From positions 1,196,799-1,260,798 of the forward strand of contig NZ_VHQG01000002.1 of NCBI RefSeq assembly GCF_006517435.1: a stretch of DNA of 64,000 nt. The letters are read 5' to 3'. The position numbers were made by a program, and so were the translations under genes. The DNA comes from Schumannella soli. Lineage in GTDB: Bacteria > Actinomycetota > Actinomycetes > Actinomycetales > Microbacteriaceae. Below the pieces are notes generated by a model that worked only from the letters and a program-made list of their open reading frames with translations, made no database searches and was not told where the DNA came from. This document shows positions 19,388 to 28,214 of the stretch, one piece after another (the stretch's first letter is position 1; each line of letters begins with the position of its first letter).

Positions 19388-19813
19388 TCAGTCGAAGATG
19401 CGCCGCATGTACTCGGCGTTCTGCTGGTAGCCCAGGCGGTCGTAGAAGCCGCCGGCACGACGGCTGGCGACCGTCAGCTGGTGCACCTTGCGCTCGACGC
19501 AGACCTGCTCGACGGCGCGGACGAGCTGCGTGCCGAAGTCGAGGCCGCGCGCGTCCTGGTCGACGACGATCTCCTGCAGCTGGGCGGAGAGTCCGTTCGT
19601 CGCCAGCAGCGGCACGATCGTGGTCAACGCGTACCCGCGCACCGCACCCGCGTCATCCTCGGCGAGCAGCAGGAGCACGCTGGGCTCCTCCCCCGCGAGG
19701 TACGAGGCGAAGATCGCGTCGAAAGCCGAGCGCTGAGGTTCGATCGCGTGACCGAGCTGCTGCACGAGCGCGAAGAGCGCATCGGCGTCGTCGGGGCGTG
19801 CGGCGCGGATCAT
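19388..19813 (-). CDS. GNAT-family N-acetyltransferase
   Basis: A 141-aa GNAT acetyltransferase. Seen: N-terminal IRAARPDDADALFALV, motif A region EIVVDQDARGLDFGTQLVRAVEQ (acetyl-CoA pyrophosphate loop, with the usual R/QxxGxG/A only partly kept as ARGLDFGTQ), and the C-terminal GGFYDRLGYQQNAEYM. The substrate is unknown. The ATG shares one base with the ctaF stop (TGATG), so it is the last gene of the ctaC-ctaD-ctaF operon and probably made together with the oxidase. Whether it modifies an oxidase subunit or simply rides along is open. The longer frame upstream runs antiphase through ctaF and ctaD and is not real. Confidence 0.88.
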   Translation of the reverse strand: MIRAARPDDADALFALVQQLGHAIEPQRSAFDAIFASYLAGEEPSVLLLLAEDDAGAVRGYALTTIVPLLATNGLSAQLQEIVVDQDARGLDFGTQLVRAVEQVCVERKVHQLTVASRRAGGFYDRLGYQQNAEYMRRIFD

Positions 19814-20286
19814 CAGCGGGCGAAGTTCCCGCGCACGTACTCGAACTGCCAGCCCACGACGCCGATCAGCACGATCGGGGCGCCGATGATGGCGATCCAG
19901 ACGCCGACCGCGAGACCGAGGAACATCAGACCGAGGCCGAAGGTGAGCACGAGCGGCCACCAGCTCCAGGGGCTGAAGTGACCCTGCTCGGCGTCGCCGT
20001 CGTCGATCGTCGCGTCGGAGCGGTCCTCGGGCAGCTCGCCGCCCTGGGCCTTGATCGCGAGGCGCAGGTAGAACTGCAGGAAGAACGACAGGATCGCGCC
20101 GAGGCCGATGCCGACCGAGCCGACCCACTCGACCTTGCCGGTGCCCGTGACAGCGGAGATGAACCCGCCGATGTCGGTGCCGGCCGGGATCGTGGCCGAG
20201 TCGATCATGTGCCAGATGATGTAGGCCGCATCCGCCGCCAGGAAGAAGAAGAAGAGAAGCAGGAACAGGTTCGCATTGACCTTCAT
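19813..20286 (-). CDS. ctaF: Cytochrome c oxidase subunit IV (actinobacterial CtaF)
   Basis: CtaF is the small fourth subunit of the actinobacterial aa3 oxidase. The 157-aa membrane protein begins MKVNANLFLLLFFFFLAAD and has about four hydrophobic helices (residues 6-26, 40-67, 100-120, 125-150), with an acidic loop EDRSDATIDDGDAEQGHFSPWSWW in the middle that is typical of this family. It sits 3 bp after ctaD with a GGAGAGG ribosome-binding site. It acts in the membrane supercomplex with QcrCAB. The GNAT gene overlaps its stop. Confidence 0.93.
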   Translation of the reverse strand: MKVNANLFLLLFFFFLAADAAYIIWHMIDSATIPAGTDIGGFISAVTGTGKVEWVGSVGIGLGAILSFFLQFYLRLAIKAQGGELPEDRSDATIDDGDAEQGHFSPWSWWPLVLTFGLGLMFLGLAVGVWIAIIGAPIVLIGVVGWQFEYVRGNFAR

Positions 20287-20289
20287 GGC

Positions 20290-22047
20290 TTACTTCACCT
20301 CTCCTTTCGCGACGTCGAGCACGGGCGCCTCCGGCGCATCCTTGGCGGGTCCGATGCCGATCGGGATGCCGGCCTCGGGGTGGTGCAGGTCGAACGCCGG
20401 GGACTCCGAGCGGATGCGCGGGATCGACGTGAAGTTGTGGCGCGGCGGCGGGCACGACGTCGCCCACTCGAGCGACCGCGAGTAGCCCCACGGGTCGTCG
20501 ACGGTCACCTTCGGCGCCTTGCGGGCCGTGATGTAGACGTTGTAGAGGAACGGCAGCAGCGAGATGCCGAGGATGATCGCACCCACGGTCGACAGCTGGT
20601 TCATCCATGTGATGTTGTCTTCGGCGCGGTACTGCGCGTAACGACGCGGCATGTTCATGACGCCCAGCCAGTGCTGGATGAGGAACGTGGTGTGGAAGCC
20701 GATGAACAGCAGCCAGAAGTGGATCTTGCCGAGGCGCTCGTTGAGCATCTTGCCGGTCCATTTCGGCCACCAGAAGTAGAAGCCGCTGAACATGGCGAAC
20801 ACGACGGTGCCGAAGACGACGTAGTGGAAGTGCGCGACGACGAAGTAGCTGTCGGAGAGCGCGAAGTCGAGCGGCGGCGACGCGAGGATGACGCCGGTCA
20901 GACCACCGAAGGTGAAGGTGATCAGGAAGCCGATCGCCCACAGCATCGGGGTCTCGAAGGTGACCGAGCCGCGCCACATGGTGCCGATCCAGTTGAAGAT
21001 CTTGATGCCGGTCGGCACCGCGATCAGCATGGTCAGCAGGGCGAAGAACGGCAGCAGGACCGAGCCGGTGACGTACATGTGGTGCGCCCACACGGTGACC
21101 GACAGGGCCGCGATCGCGATCGTGGCGTAGATGAGGGTCTTGTAGCCGAAGATCGGCTTGCGGCTGAAGACCGGGAAGACCTCGGAGACGATGCCGAAGA
21201 ACGGCAACGCGATGATGTAGACCTCGGGGTGGCCGAAGAACCAGAACAGGTGCTGCCAGAGTATGGCGCCGCCGTTGGCTGGATCGAGCAGGTGCGCTTC
21301 GAACACCCGGTCGGCGCCGAGGGCGAAGAGGCCGGCGGCGAGCACCGGGAAGGCGAGCAGCACCAGGATCGACGTGACGAGCACGTTCCAGGTGAAGATC
21401 GGCATGCGGAACATGGTCATGCCGGGCGCGCGCATCGTGATGATCGTCGTGATGAAGTTCACCGCGCCGAGGATCGTGCCGAAACCGGTCATGGCGAGGC
21501 CGAAGACCCAGAGGTTGCCGCCGTAGCCGGGTGAGAACGTCGTCGACGAGAGCGGCGTGTAGGCGAACCAGCCGAAGCTCGCGGCGCCCTGCGGGGTGAA
21601 GAACCCACCGACGGCGATGATCGAGCCGAAGAGGTAGAGCCAGTAGGCGAAGGCGTTCAGACGCGGGAACGCCACGTCGGGAGCCCCGATCTGCAACGGC
21701 ATCGCCACGTTCGCGAAGCCCGAGAACAGCGGGGTCGCGAACATCAGCAGCATGATCGTGCCGTGCATCGTGAAGAGCTGGTTGTACTGCTCGCGGGTCG
21801 ACAGCAGGTCGAGGCCCGGCGTGAACAGCTCAGCGCGGATGACCAGAGCCATCACGCCGCCGATGAGGAAGAACAGGAACGACGTGATCAGGTAGAGGTA
21901 CCCGATCGTCTTGTGGTCGGTGGTGGTGAGCCACTTGACGATGACGTTGCCCTTGCGCTCACGCAGGATCTCGCGGCGGTTGCCGATCTGCGCGCTGCCG
22001 CCCGTCGGGGCGGTCGTCGTGCTCGGAGGAGTCGCGGTGGTGGTCAT
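20290..22047 (-). CDS. ctaD: Cytochrome c oxidase subunit I
   Basis: CtaD is the catalytic subunit of the aa3 oxidase, carrying haem a and the haem a3-CuB site where oxygen is reduced. The 585-aa protein has twelve hydrophobic helices. Seen: the cross-linked His-Tyr segment [12 protein letters not shown], CuB histidines in [10 protein letters not shown], the a/a3 ligands in [12 protein letters not shown], and the D-channel-type sequence [14 protein letters not shown]. The N-terminus has a ~20-residue Thr/Pro-rich extension. It lies 4 bp downstream of ctaC with a GGAGGG ribosome-binding site inside the ctaC tail. Confidence 0.98.
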   Translation of the reverse strand: MTTTATPPSTTTAPTGGSAQIGNRREILRERKGNVIVKWLTTTDHKTIGYLYLITSFLFFLIGGVMALVIRAELFTPGLDLLSTREQYNQLFTMHGTIMLLMFATPLFSGFANVAMPLQIGAPDVAFPRLNAFAYWLYLFGSIIAVGGFFTPQGAASFGWFAYTPLSSTTFSPGYGGNLWVFGLAMTGFGTILGAVNFITTIITMRAPGMTMFRMPIFTWNVLVTSILVLLAFPVLAAGLFALGADRVFEAHLLDPANGGAILWQHLFWFFGHPEVYIIALPFFGIVSEVFPVFSRKPIFGYKTLIYATIAIAALSVTVWAHHMYVTGSVLLPFFALLTMLIAVPTGIKIFNWIGTMWRGSVTFETPMLWAIGFLITFTFGGLTGVILASPPLDFALSDSYFVVAHFHYVVFGTVVFAMFSGFYFWWPKWTGKMLNERLGKIHFWLLFIGFHTTFLIQHWLGVMNMPRRYAQYRAEDNITWMNQLSTVGAIILGISLLPFLYNVYITARKAPKVTVDDPWGYSRSLEWATSCPPPRHNFTSIPRIRSESPAFDLHHPEAGIPIGIGPAKDAPEAPVLDVAKGEVK

Positions 22048-22051
22048 GGTC

Positions 22052-22924
22052 TCAGCCCTCCACGCTGGTGGTGCTCGTGCCGTTGCCCGGCAGGTTCGTG
22101 TTGGCGTTCAGGTCCTCGCCGATCGGACCCGTGTTGCCGGCGTCCTCGAGCTTCTTCATCTGCGCGTCGTACTCATCCTGCGAGACGACGGCGACCTTGA
22201 ACAGCATGAGCGAGTGGTATTCGCCGCAGAGCTCGGCGCACTTGCCCTGGTACACGCCCTCCTTGAGCGGCGTGAAGTACATGTGGTTCGTCTTCGCCGG
22301 GATCATGTCCTTCTTGTAGAGGAACTCGATCACCCAGAACGAGTGGATGACATCGCGCGACTTGATGTCGATCTCGATCTTCTTGTCGACCGGCAGGTAG
22401 AGCGTCGGGATCGAGTCCTCGATGATCTCGCCCTTGCTGTCGACCTGCGTCTGGATCGACTGCTTGTACGTGTTCGACGTGTCGTACTGGAAGTCCCAGG
22501 CCCAGCGCTTGCCGTAGACCGTGATCTTGTAGTCGGGGTCGACCTTCTTCTCGATCTCGGCCTGGTCGCGCGCGGTGAAGGCGAAGAAGCCGAGCACGAG
22601 GATCAGCGGCACGATCGTGTAGAAGATCTCGACCGGCATGTTGTAGCGCAGCTGCACCGGGAGGCCGGTCTGGCCCTTGCGGCGGCGGTACGCCACGGCG
22701 GCCCAGATGATGAGGCCCCAGGTGATGATGCCGACGATCAGCAGCACGATCCACGAGGTGGTCCAGAGACCGATGACACGGTCGGTGTGGTTCGTCACAC
22801 CCTCGGCCGGGGGAAGGAATCCGCGCAGCTGTGCGTCGGTGCAGCCGGCCAGGATCGCGGTGACCGCGACGCCGATGGGGAGGATGGCCCAGCGGGCCAG
22901 ACGACTGCGGCGTTGTGAGCGCAC
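22052..22924 (-). CDS. ctaC: Cytochrome c oxidase subunit II (lipoprotein)
   Basis: CtaC holds the CuA centre that receives electrons from QcrC. The 290-aa protein has an N-terminal signal with lipobox ILAGC (Cys28), two membrane helices (~50-75 and ~92-110), the Trp-rich [10 protein letters not shown] segment, and the CuA ligands in HSFWVIEFL and [16 protein letters not shown]. The start is GTG 22924, supported by a GAGAGG ribosome-binding site 6 nt upstream; the longer frame upstream enters the erpA region in the wrong phase. It is first in ctaC-ctaD-ctaF-GNAT, with a promoter between it and erpA. Confidence 0.96.
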   Translation of the reverse strand: MRSQRRSRLARWAILPIGVAVTAILAGCTDAQLRGFLPPAEGVTNHTDRVIGLWTTSWIVLLIVGIITWGLIIWAAVAYRRRKGQTGLPVQLRYNMPVEIFYTIVPLILVLGFFAFTARDQAEIEKKVDPDYKITVYGKRWAWDFQYDTSNTYKQSIQTQVDSKGEIIEDSIPTLYLPVDKKIEIDIKSRDVIHSFWVIEFLYKKDMIPAKTNHMYFTPLKEGVYQGKCAELCGEYHSLMLFKVAVVSQDEYDAQMKKLEDAGNTGPIGEDLNANTNLPGNGTSTTSVEG

Positions 22925-22964
22925 GGCGAACCTCTCGGTGGAATAGCGGGTGTTACAGAGCGAG

Positions 22965-22970
22965 TCTATA
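22965..22970 (-). promoter_or_regulatory. -10 element of the ctaCDF operon
   Basis: The minus strand reads TATAGACT here (TATAGA, or TAGACT offset by two). It gives a ~35-nt leader containing the GAGAGG ribosome-binding site. Confidence 0.5.
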
Positions 22971-22977
22971 ACCGCGA

Positions 22978-23006
22978 AAGGGCGCCGACTTCGCGTCGGC
23001 GCCCTT
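22978..23006 (-). terminator. Terminator of the A-type Fe-S carrier gene
   Basis: A perfect 12-bp stem (AAGGGCGCCGAC / GTCGGCGCCCTT) with a 5-nt loop lies 37 bp beyond the stop at 23044. On the minus strand it is followed by a short T run (CCCTTTC). It separates this gene from the ctaC promoter. Confidence 0.75.
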
Positions 23007-23043
23007 CGAGGACGTGTCGTGCCGGGAAATGCCCGGTCGCGGT

Positions 23044-23415
23044 TCAGTGGAAGGAATCTCCACACGCGCACGAGCCCTGCGCGTTGGGGTTGTCGATCGT
23101 GAAGCCCTGCTTCTGGATGGTGTCCTCGAAGTCGATCGAGGCGCCGTCGAGGTAGGGCTCGCTCATCTTGTCGACGACGAGCTCGACGTCGCCGAACTCC
23201 TTGACCAGGTCGCCGTCGAGCACGCGCTCGTCGAAGTAGAGCTGGTAGATGAGGCCGGAGCATCCGCCGGGCTGGACCGCGATGCGCAGACGCAGGTCGT
23301 CGCGGCCCTCCTGGTCGAGCAGGCTGCGCACCTTGGTCGCGGCGGTGTCGGTCAGCTTGACGCCGGTGGGCACGACCTCGTCGGTCTGCGGGGCGGTGAG
23401 GGTCGTGTCAGACAT
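23044..23415 (-). CDS. erpA: A-type iron-sulfur carrier / insertion protein (ErpA/HesB family)
   Basis: A-type carriers hold and deliver Fe-S clusters to target proteins. The 123-aa protein has the three conserved cysteines: Cys52 in PGGCSGLIY and Cys116/Cys118 in GSCACGDSF. The length is slightly above E. coli ErpA because of a ~17-residue N-terminal tail. It corresponds to mycobacterial Rv2204c, which is likewise next to ctaC. A role in maturing the Rieske QcrA cluster would fit the neighbourhood but is inference. The ATG start is preceded at 6 nt by TACACT, giving a leaderless message, and a hairpin terminator follows, so it is monocistronic. Confidence 0.93.
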   Translation of the reverse strand: MSDTTLTAPQTDEVVPTGVKLTDTAATKVRSLLDQEGRDDLRLRIAVQPGGCSGLIYQLYFDERVLDGDLVKEFGDVELVVDKMSEPYLDGASIDFEDTIQKQGFTIDNPNAQGSCACGDSFH

Positions 23416-23421
23416 GCGGAC

Positions 23422-23427
23422 AGTGTA
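23422..23427 (-). promoter_or_regulatory. -10 element of erpA (leaderless type)
   Basis: TACACT on the minus strand ends exactly 6 nt before ATG 23415. Confidence 0.6.
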
Positions 23428-23517
23428 CGTCGCGGGTCTGCCCGGCGCAGGATGCGTGCCGCCCCCGTCACGGGGACGAGGACGGGGGCGTCGCGGAGTC
23501 GGGAGTGTCGCGCCGGC

Positions 23518-24933
23518 TCAGCCGCGGGCGTCGAGCCGCGAGAGCAGCAGCGCCTCGGAGAGGATCGCGCGGTGGAACGAGCCGAGGTCGAGCGACTCGT
23601 TCGGGCTGTGGGCGCGCGAGTCGGGGTCCTCGACGCCGGTGATGAGGATCTGCGCGCCGGGGAAGCGCTCGACGAGCGAGGCGACGAAAGGGATGGATCC
23701 GCCCGCGCCCATCTCGACCGGCTCGGCGCCCCATCCCTCGCGCATCGTGTCGAGGGCCTCGGCGGCGGCCCAGCCGGAGGTGTCGACGAGGAAGGGATCG
23801 CCCAGGTCGACGTCGGCGAACTCGACGCGGGCCCCGAACGGCGCGTGGGCGAGCAGGTGCTCGCGCAGCGCCTCCCACGCCTGCTGCCCGGTCTGGCCGG
23901 GGGCGACGCGCGCCGACAGCTGGAAGGTCACGGTCGGGATGAGCGTGTTCGAGGCGTTCTTGATGCTGGGCGCGTCGACGCCGGTGATCGTCACGGTCGG
24001 CTTGTCCCACAGCCGGCTCAGGATCGTGCCGTTGCCGATCGGCTGCGCCTCGGGCAGCAGGCCGGTCTCGCTGCGCAGCTGCGCCTCGTCGTAGGCGGGC
24101 GTCTCGGCCTCGCGCGTGGTCATGCCGGCGACCGCGACCGATCCGTCCTCGGCCCACAGCGTGTTCAGCAGGCGCACGGCGGCGAGCATCGCATCCGGCA
24201 CCGCTCCCCCGAACATGCCGGAGTGCGACGCGTGCTCGAGGGTCGTGACCTTCACCTGCACGCGGACGTTGCCGCGCAGGCCCACCGTGAGCGCCGGGAT
24301 CTCGGTCGACCAGTTGCCCGAGTCGGCGACGACGATGACGTCGGCCGCGAGCTGCTCCTGGTGGTCGGCGAGGAACTGCTCGAAGGAGCGGGAGCCGAAT
24401 TCCTCCTCGCCCTCGAAGAACAGCACGATGCCGAGGTCGAAGTCATCGCCGCGGGCGTCGACGAGCGCGCGGATCGCGGCGAGATGCGAGGCGATGCCGG
24501 CCTTGTCGTCGGCGGTGCCGCGGCCGTAGAGACGGCCGTCGCGGGTGGTCGGCTCGAAGGGCGCCGACTCCCACAGCGACTCGTCGCCGACCGGCTGCAC
24601 GTCGTGGTGGGCGTAGAGCAGGATCGTCGGACGGCCGTTGCGGGCGGCGCGCGTGGCGAGCACGGCGGGCTGGCCGAGCTGATCGGTTCCGGGGATCGCC
24701 GACTGCTCGATCGACACCGACTCGAAGACGCCGAGCTCGCGCACGAGCTCGGCGATCGCCTCGGCGCTGCGGCGCACCTCGGCGTGGTCGAAGCCCTCCC
24801 ACGCGATCGAGGGGATGCGGGCCAGACGCGAGAGCTCGGCGATCGACGCCGGCAGGGCGGCGTGGACCGATTCGGCGATCCGCTCGGCGTTCGGGGTGGT
24901 AGACGACGGGCTCACGGGATCGCTGGAGGACAT
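23518..24933 (-). CDS. M20-family dipeptidase / metallopeptidase
   Basis: A 471-aa cytoplasmic zinc peptidase of family M20 (ArgE/DapE/CPG2/dipeptidase group). Seen: first metal site ILLYAHHDVQP, the bridging Asp in RGTADDKAGIASHL, the catalytic Glu pair in FFEGEEEFGS, and the dimerisation (lid) domain around NVRVQVKVTTLEHASHSGMFGG. The overall pattern is that of dipeptidases that accept varied dipeptides; the exact substrate cannot be read. The start is ATG 24933 (MSSSDPVS): TAAGAT ends 7 nt upstream on the minus strand. An ATG 15 codons upstream would lie before the promoter and is rejected. Confidence 0.9.
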   Translation of the reverse strand: MSSSDPVSPSSTTPNAERIAESVHAALPASIAELSRLARIPSIAWEGFDHAEVRRSAEAIAELVRELGVFESVSIEQSAIPGTDQLGQPAVLATRAARNGRPTILLYAHHDVQPVGDESLWESAPFEPTTRDGRLYGRGTADDKAGIASHLAAIRALVDARGDDFDLGIVLFFEGEEEFGSRSFEQFLADHQEQLAADVIVVADSGNWSTEIPALTVGLRGNVRVQVKVTTLEHASHSGMFGGAVPDAMLAAVRLLNTLWAEDGSVAVAGMTTREAETPAYDEAQLRSETGLLPEAQPIGNGTILSRLWDKPTVTITGVDAPSIKNASNTLIPTVTFQLSARVAPGQTGQQAWEALREHLLAHAPFGARVEFADVDLGDPFLVDTSGWAAAEALDTMREGWGAEPVEMGAGGSIPFVASLVERFPGAQILITGVEDPDSRAHSPNESLDLGSFHRAILSEALLLSRLDARG

Positions 24934-24938
24934 GCGGG

Positions 24939-24946
24939 TAATCTTA
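24939..24946. promoter_or_regulatory. Overlapping divergent -10 elements (M20 peptidase / DUF3043)
   Basis: The 8-bp sequence TAATCTTA holds a plus-strand -10 (TAATCT, 24939-24944) for the DUF3043 gene and a minus-strand -10 (TAAGAT, 24941-24946) for the M20 peptidase. The two overlap by 4 bp, so polymerase cannot occupy both at once. Confidence 0.5.
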
Positions 24947-25004
24947 AGCGTCGCCGTCGAGCATCCGCTCCGGCGCATCCACCCTTTCGACCGAGGACCG
25001 CACC

Positions 25005-25604
25005 GTGGCCAGGACTCCCCGCAACACCGAGCAGCCGGCGGCTGAGACGCCGCTCGAGCTCGACCCGAAGCTCGACGCCAAGAAGGGCAAGGCGACCCCG
25101 ACGCGCGCCCAGCGCGAGGCCGAGCGCCTGCGTCCGCTGGTTCCGAACGACCGCAAGGAGGCGGCGCGCGCGAACCGCGACAAGCAGGCCGCCGAGCGCG
25201 AGAAGGCCCGCGTCGGCCTGGCCGCCGGCGACGAGAAGTACCTGCCGGTGCGCGAGCGCGGGCCGCAGAAGAAGTACATCCGCGACTACGTCGACTCGCG
25301 CTTCAGCATCGGCGAGCTGGTGCTGCCGCTCATGTTCCTCGTGATCATCGTGAGCTTCCTGCCGAGCTTCATCCCGGCGATCCCGCAGGAGTTCTCGGCC
25401 TGGTCGCTCTACGCCGTGTGGGGCTTCCTCGTGCTGGCGATCATCGACTGCGTGATCATGACGCAGCTGCTCAAGCGCCGCCTGCGCGAGCGCTTCGGCG
25501 ACAAGGCGGAGCGCATCGGCCTCTACGCCTCGATCCGCGCCCTGCAGTTCCGCATGCTGCGCATGCCGAAGCCGCAGGTGAAGATCGGCCAGGCGATCGA
25601 CTGA
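25005..25604 (+). CDS. DUF3043 membrane protein
   Basis: A 199-aa actinobacteria-specific protein of unknown function (DUF3043). It starts from GTG 25005 with a long, highly charged cytoplasmic N-terminus (Lys/Arg/Glu-rich, ~95 residues, including RAQREAERLRPLVPNDRK). Two membrane helices follow (LVLPLMFLVIIVSFLPSF and VWGFLVLAIIDCVIM), then a basic tail (LLKRRLRERFGDKAE). The conserved segment GPQKKYIRDYVDSRFSIGE precedes the first helix. Its leader from the TAATCT -10 is ~54 nt with only a weak ribosome-binding site (GAGGACC). It is convergent with pyrD, with a shared terminator between them. I cannot assign a role. Confidence 0.88.
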   Translation: MARTPRNTEQPAAETPLELDPKLDAKKGKATPTRAQREAERLRPLVPNDRKEAARANRDKQAAEREKARVGLAAGDEKYLPVRERGPQKKYIRDYVDSRFSIGELVLPLMFLVIIVSFLPSFIPAIPQEFSAWSLYAVWGFLVLAIIDCVIMTQLLKRRLRERFGDKAERIGLYASIRALQFRMLRMPKPQVKIGQAID

Positions 25605-25627
25605 TCACCGCTCGCTCGAGCGAACGC

Positions 25628-25663
25628 GAGAGCCCCGGTCCGCTGATGCGGGCCGGGGCTCTC
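25628..25663. terminator. Bidirectional terminator between DUF3043 and pyrD
   Basis: A perfect 11-bp stem (GAGAGCCCCGG / CCGGGGCTCTC) has an inner 4-bp stem (CCGC/GCGG) in its loop. It lies between convergent genes. Confidence 0.8.
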
Positions 25664-25689
25664 TGCTGCTCGGGGCGGGGATGCGCGAC

Positions 25690-26727
25690 TCAGCTCGCGC
25701 TCGAACGCAGGCGGGCGAGACCCCGGCTGATCTGCCGAGCCCAGAGCGGGCCGCGGTAGAGGAATCCGGTGTAGCCCTGCACGAGGTCGGCTCCCGCATC
25801 CAGTCGTTCCTGCACCTCGGCGGCCGTCTCGACGCCGCCGACCGAGATGATGCAGATCTCGCGCGGCAGCTCGCCGCGCAGCAGCTTCAGCAGCTCGAGC
25901 GAGCGCGCGCGCAGCGGGGCTCCGGAGAGGCCGCCGGCGCCGGCCGCCTCGACGACCGAGCTCGAGGTGCGCAGCTTCGCCCGCGACAGGGTCGTGTTCG
26001 TCGCGATGATGCCGGGCAGGCCGAGCCGCACGACGAGCGCCGCGATCCCCGTGGCCTGCTCGTCGTCGACGTCGGGCGCGATCTTGACCAGCACCGGCGT
26101 CGCCTCGGCCGCGTCGCGCACGGCCGCGAGCAGCGGCTCGAGCACCTCGACCTCCTGCAGTCCGCGCAGGCCGGGCGTGTTCGGCGAGCTGACGTTGACC
26201 ACGAGGTAGTCGGCGAGCGGCGCGAGCAGGCGGGTGCTCGTCAGGTAGTCGTCGGTGGCGGCATCCACATCGACGACGCGGCTCTTGCCGATGTTGACGC
26301 CGATGACCGGGCGGCCGGGCACGCGGCGCAGCTTCTCGAGTCGCGGCCGGATCGCCTCCGCACCCGCGTTGTTGAAGCCCATGCGATTGATGACGGCGCG
26401 GTCGGGGATGAGCCGGAACAGTCGCGGGCGCGGGTTGCCGGGCTGCGCGATCGCCGTGACCGTGCCGATCTCGACGTGCCCGAAGCCGAGCGCGCCGAGT
26501 CCGAGCACACCGCGCGCCTCCTTGTCGAAGCCGGCGGCGACACCGAAAGGCGAGTCGAAGCGCAGACCGAGGGCCTCGACCTGCTGCCCGGCCGGCGGCT
26601 TCGTCACGGCGCGGGCGATCGAGCGGAGCACGGGGGCGCCGAGCGCGCGGATCACGACGAAGGCGAGGTGGTGGGCGTCCTCGGGGTCGAGGCGGGACAG
26701 CACGAGGCGGAAGAGCGTGGGGTACAT
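25690..26727 (-). CDS. pyrD: Dihydroorotate dehydrogenase (quinone), class 2
   Basis: PyrD oxidises dihydroorotate to orotate, passing electrons from FMN to menaquinone in the membrane. The 345-aa protein has the class 2 N-terminal amphipathic region (YPTLFRLVLSRLDPEDAHHLAF) for membrane contact, FGVAAGFDKEARG, the substrate-site INRMGFNNAGAE, NVSSPNTPGLR with the catalytic Ser, and the FMN phosphate motif VGGVETAAEVQERLDAGADLVQGYTGF. The start is ATG 26727, four bases after the nrdR stop; the longer frame overlaps nrdR. It forms an operon with nrdR, joining pyrimidine synthesis to the dNTP-pool regulator. Confidence 0.96.
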   Translation of the reverse strand: MYPTLFRLVLSRLDPEDAHHLAFVVIRALGAPVLRSIARAVTKPPAGQQVEALGLRFDSPFGVAAGFDKEARGVLGLGALGFGHVEIGTVTAIAQPGNPRPRLFRLIPDRAVINRMGFNNAGAEAIRPRLEKLRRVPGRPVIGVNIGKSRVVDVDAATDDYLTSTRLLAPLADYLVVNVSSPNTPGLRGLQEVEVLEPLLAAVRDAAEATPVLVKIAPDVDDEQATGIAALVVRLGLPGIIATNTTLSRAKLRTSSSVVEAAGAGGLSGAPLRARSLELLKLLRGELPREICIISVGGVETAAEVQERLDAGADLVQGYTGFLYRGPLWARQISRGLARLRSSAS

Positions 26728-26731
26728 GCGC

Positions 26732-27214
26732 TCAGTCGAGCTTCGCCGCGGTCGAGCCGGCGCCGTCGCCGTGCTCCTCACGCAGGGTCGTGATCGCCGA
26801 CTCGAAGTCGTCGAGGGAGTCGAAGGCCTGGTAGACGCTCGCGAAGCGGAGGTAGGCGACCTCGTCGAGCTCGCGCAGCGGCGCCAGGATCGCCAGGCCG
26901 ATGTCGTTCGCCTCGATCTGCGAGGCGCCGCTCGAGCGGATCGTCTCCTCGACCTTCTGCGCCAGCAGCGAGAGGTCGGCGTCGGTCACCGGGCGACCCT
27001 GGCAGGCCTTGCGCACGCCGAGCACGACCTTCTCGCGGCTGAAGGGCTCGACGACGCCCGAGCGCTTGATCACGCTGAGGCTCGCGGTCTCGGTCGTCGA
27101 GAAGCGGCGCCCGCACTCCGGGCACTGGCGACGGCGCCGGATGCTGGTGCCGTCATCGCTCGTGCGCGAGTCGATCACGCGGCTGTCGGGGTGGCGGCAG
27201 AAAGGGCAGTACAT
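26732..27214 (-). CDS. nrdR: Transcriptional repressor NrdR
   Basis: NrdR is the zinc-ribbon/ATP-cone repressor of ribonucleotide reductase genes, sensing dATP/ATP. The 160-aa protein has the zinc ribbon Cys3, Cys6, Cys31, Cys34 ([14 protein letters not shown]) and an ATP-cone ([17 protein letters not shown] to YQAFDSL). Length and residues are normal. The start ATG 27214 is right for the family (MYCPFC). A TACCCT hexamer 9 nt upstream may be the -10, giving a leader of 0-3 nt. No ribonucleotide reductase gene is in the window; pyrD follows at once. Confidence 0.96.
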   Translation of the reverse strand: MYCPFCRHPDSRVIDSRTSDDGTSIRRRRQCPECGRRFSTTETASLSVIKRSGVVEPFSREKVVLGVRKACQGRPVTDADLSLLAQKVEETIRSSGASQIEANDIGLAILAPLRELDEVAYLRFASVYQAFDSLDDFESAITTLREEHGDGAGSTAAKLD

Positions 27215-27268
27215 GGCGGCACCAGGGTATCCGGCGCGGGGCCCCTCGCGTGCGCGAGGATGGGGCAC

Positions 27269-27793
27269 GTGCCCGAAGCAGTCCCCGCCCCCTCCCCCGC
27301 CGAGCGCATCGTCGACGACGTCTCCGCGTTCAAGATCGCGTTCCGGCGCCTCGCCGCCGGCGTCTCGGTGATCACGACCCTCGATCCCGAGGGACGGCCG
27401 CGCGGGTTCACGGCCACCTCGCTCGCCTCGCTCGCCGCGGTGCCGCCGCTGGCGACGTTCAACATGGCCCGCACCGCGAGCACCTGGCCGGCCGTCGACG
27501 CGGCCGAGCACGTCATCATCCACCTGCTGGGAGCGGCCAACCGCGAGGTCGCGGGCATCCTCTCCGGCCCGCAGGAGAAGCGCTTCGAGGGCGACCACTG
27601 GGCGCCCGGACCGCACGGCCTGCCGCTGCTGAAGAACGTGCCGGCCTGGATGCTGGCGCGCGTCGTCGAGCGCCACCACGTCGCCGGCGGCGCCGTGGTG
27701 GTCGTGCAGATCGAAGACGGCGGACTCGGCGGGCCGGACGACGCGATCGTCTACCACGAGCGCGCCTACTTCACACCGTCGATCCCCGCCTGA
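27269..27793 (+). CDS. Flavin reductase-like FMN-binding protein
   Basis: A 174-aa member of the flavin reductase-like (split-barrel) family, which reduce free FMN/FAD with NAD(P)H or serve as small reductase components of two-component monooxygenases. Seen: [41 protein letters not shown] (FMN phosphate-binding region) and [16 protein letters not shown], then a C-terminal HRRT/Y-like end (YHERAYFTP). No oxygenase gene is nearby, so its partner is unknown. I prefer GTG 27269 because a GAGGAT hexamer ends 7 nt before it; ATG 27260 is an alternative adding three residues. It is divergent from nrdR and followed by the DUF4440-like gene. Confidence 0.85.
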   Translation: MPEAVPAPSPAERIVDDVSAFKIAFRRLAAGVSVITTLDPEGRPRGFTATSLASLAAVPPLATFNMARTASTWPAVDAAEHVIIHLLGAANREVAGILSGPQEKRFEGDHWAPGPHGLPLLKNVPAWMLARVVERHHVAGGAVVVVQIEDGGLGGPDDAIVYHERAYFTPSIPA

Positions 27794-27842
27794 CGCCGTC
27801 GCGTCGGCCCGTCCCCCGCACCGCCCCATCCAGGAGGTCCCG

Positions 27843-28202
27843 ATGACCGATCAGATCACCGCCGAGCTGCGCGCCCTCGAGCCGCTGTTCCACGTCGTGC
27901 CGGCCGGCTCCGCGCGTGAACAGGTGAGCGAGCTGGTCGCGGAGGAGTTCTGGGAGATCGGCGCCTCGGGCGCGATCTACTCGCGCGAGGCCGTGATCGA
28001 CGCCCTGGCCGAGCGCGGCGAGACGCCGAACGACGCGAACTGGGAGGTCAGCGACTTCGCCGCCCGCGAGCTCGCCGACGGGCTGTGGCTCGCGACCTAC
28101 CAGCTCGTGCAGGATGCCGGGCGCACCTCGCGGCGCACCACGATCTGGCGCCGGGTCGACGGCCGCTGGGCCGCCGAGTTCCACCAGGGCACGCTGATCT
28201 GA
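27843..28202 (+). CDS. DUF4440 / NTF2-like small protein
   Basis: A 119-aa protein of the NTF2-like superfamily (DUF4440/SnoaL-type cone fold). Seen: N-terminal helix [15 protein letters not shown], the [21 protein letters not shown] segment typical of DUF4440 domains (a start-of-strand Ser/Gly then a helix), and C-terminal strands [21 protein letters not shown], where the RxDGxWxxxxHQ pattern is characteristic. Function is unknown. An AGGAGG Shine-Dalgarno 4-5 nt before ATG 27843 makes this one of the few strong ribosome-binding sites in the window. It is probably co-transcribed with the flavin reductase gene. Confidence 0.85.
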   Translation: MTDQITAELRALEPLFHVVPAGSAREQVSELVAEEFWEIGASGAIYSREAVIDALAERGETPNDANWEVSDFAARELADGLWLATYQLVQDAGRTSRRTTIWRRVDGRWAAEFHQGTLI

Positions 28203-28214
28203 TCCCGGCGGGGT

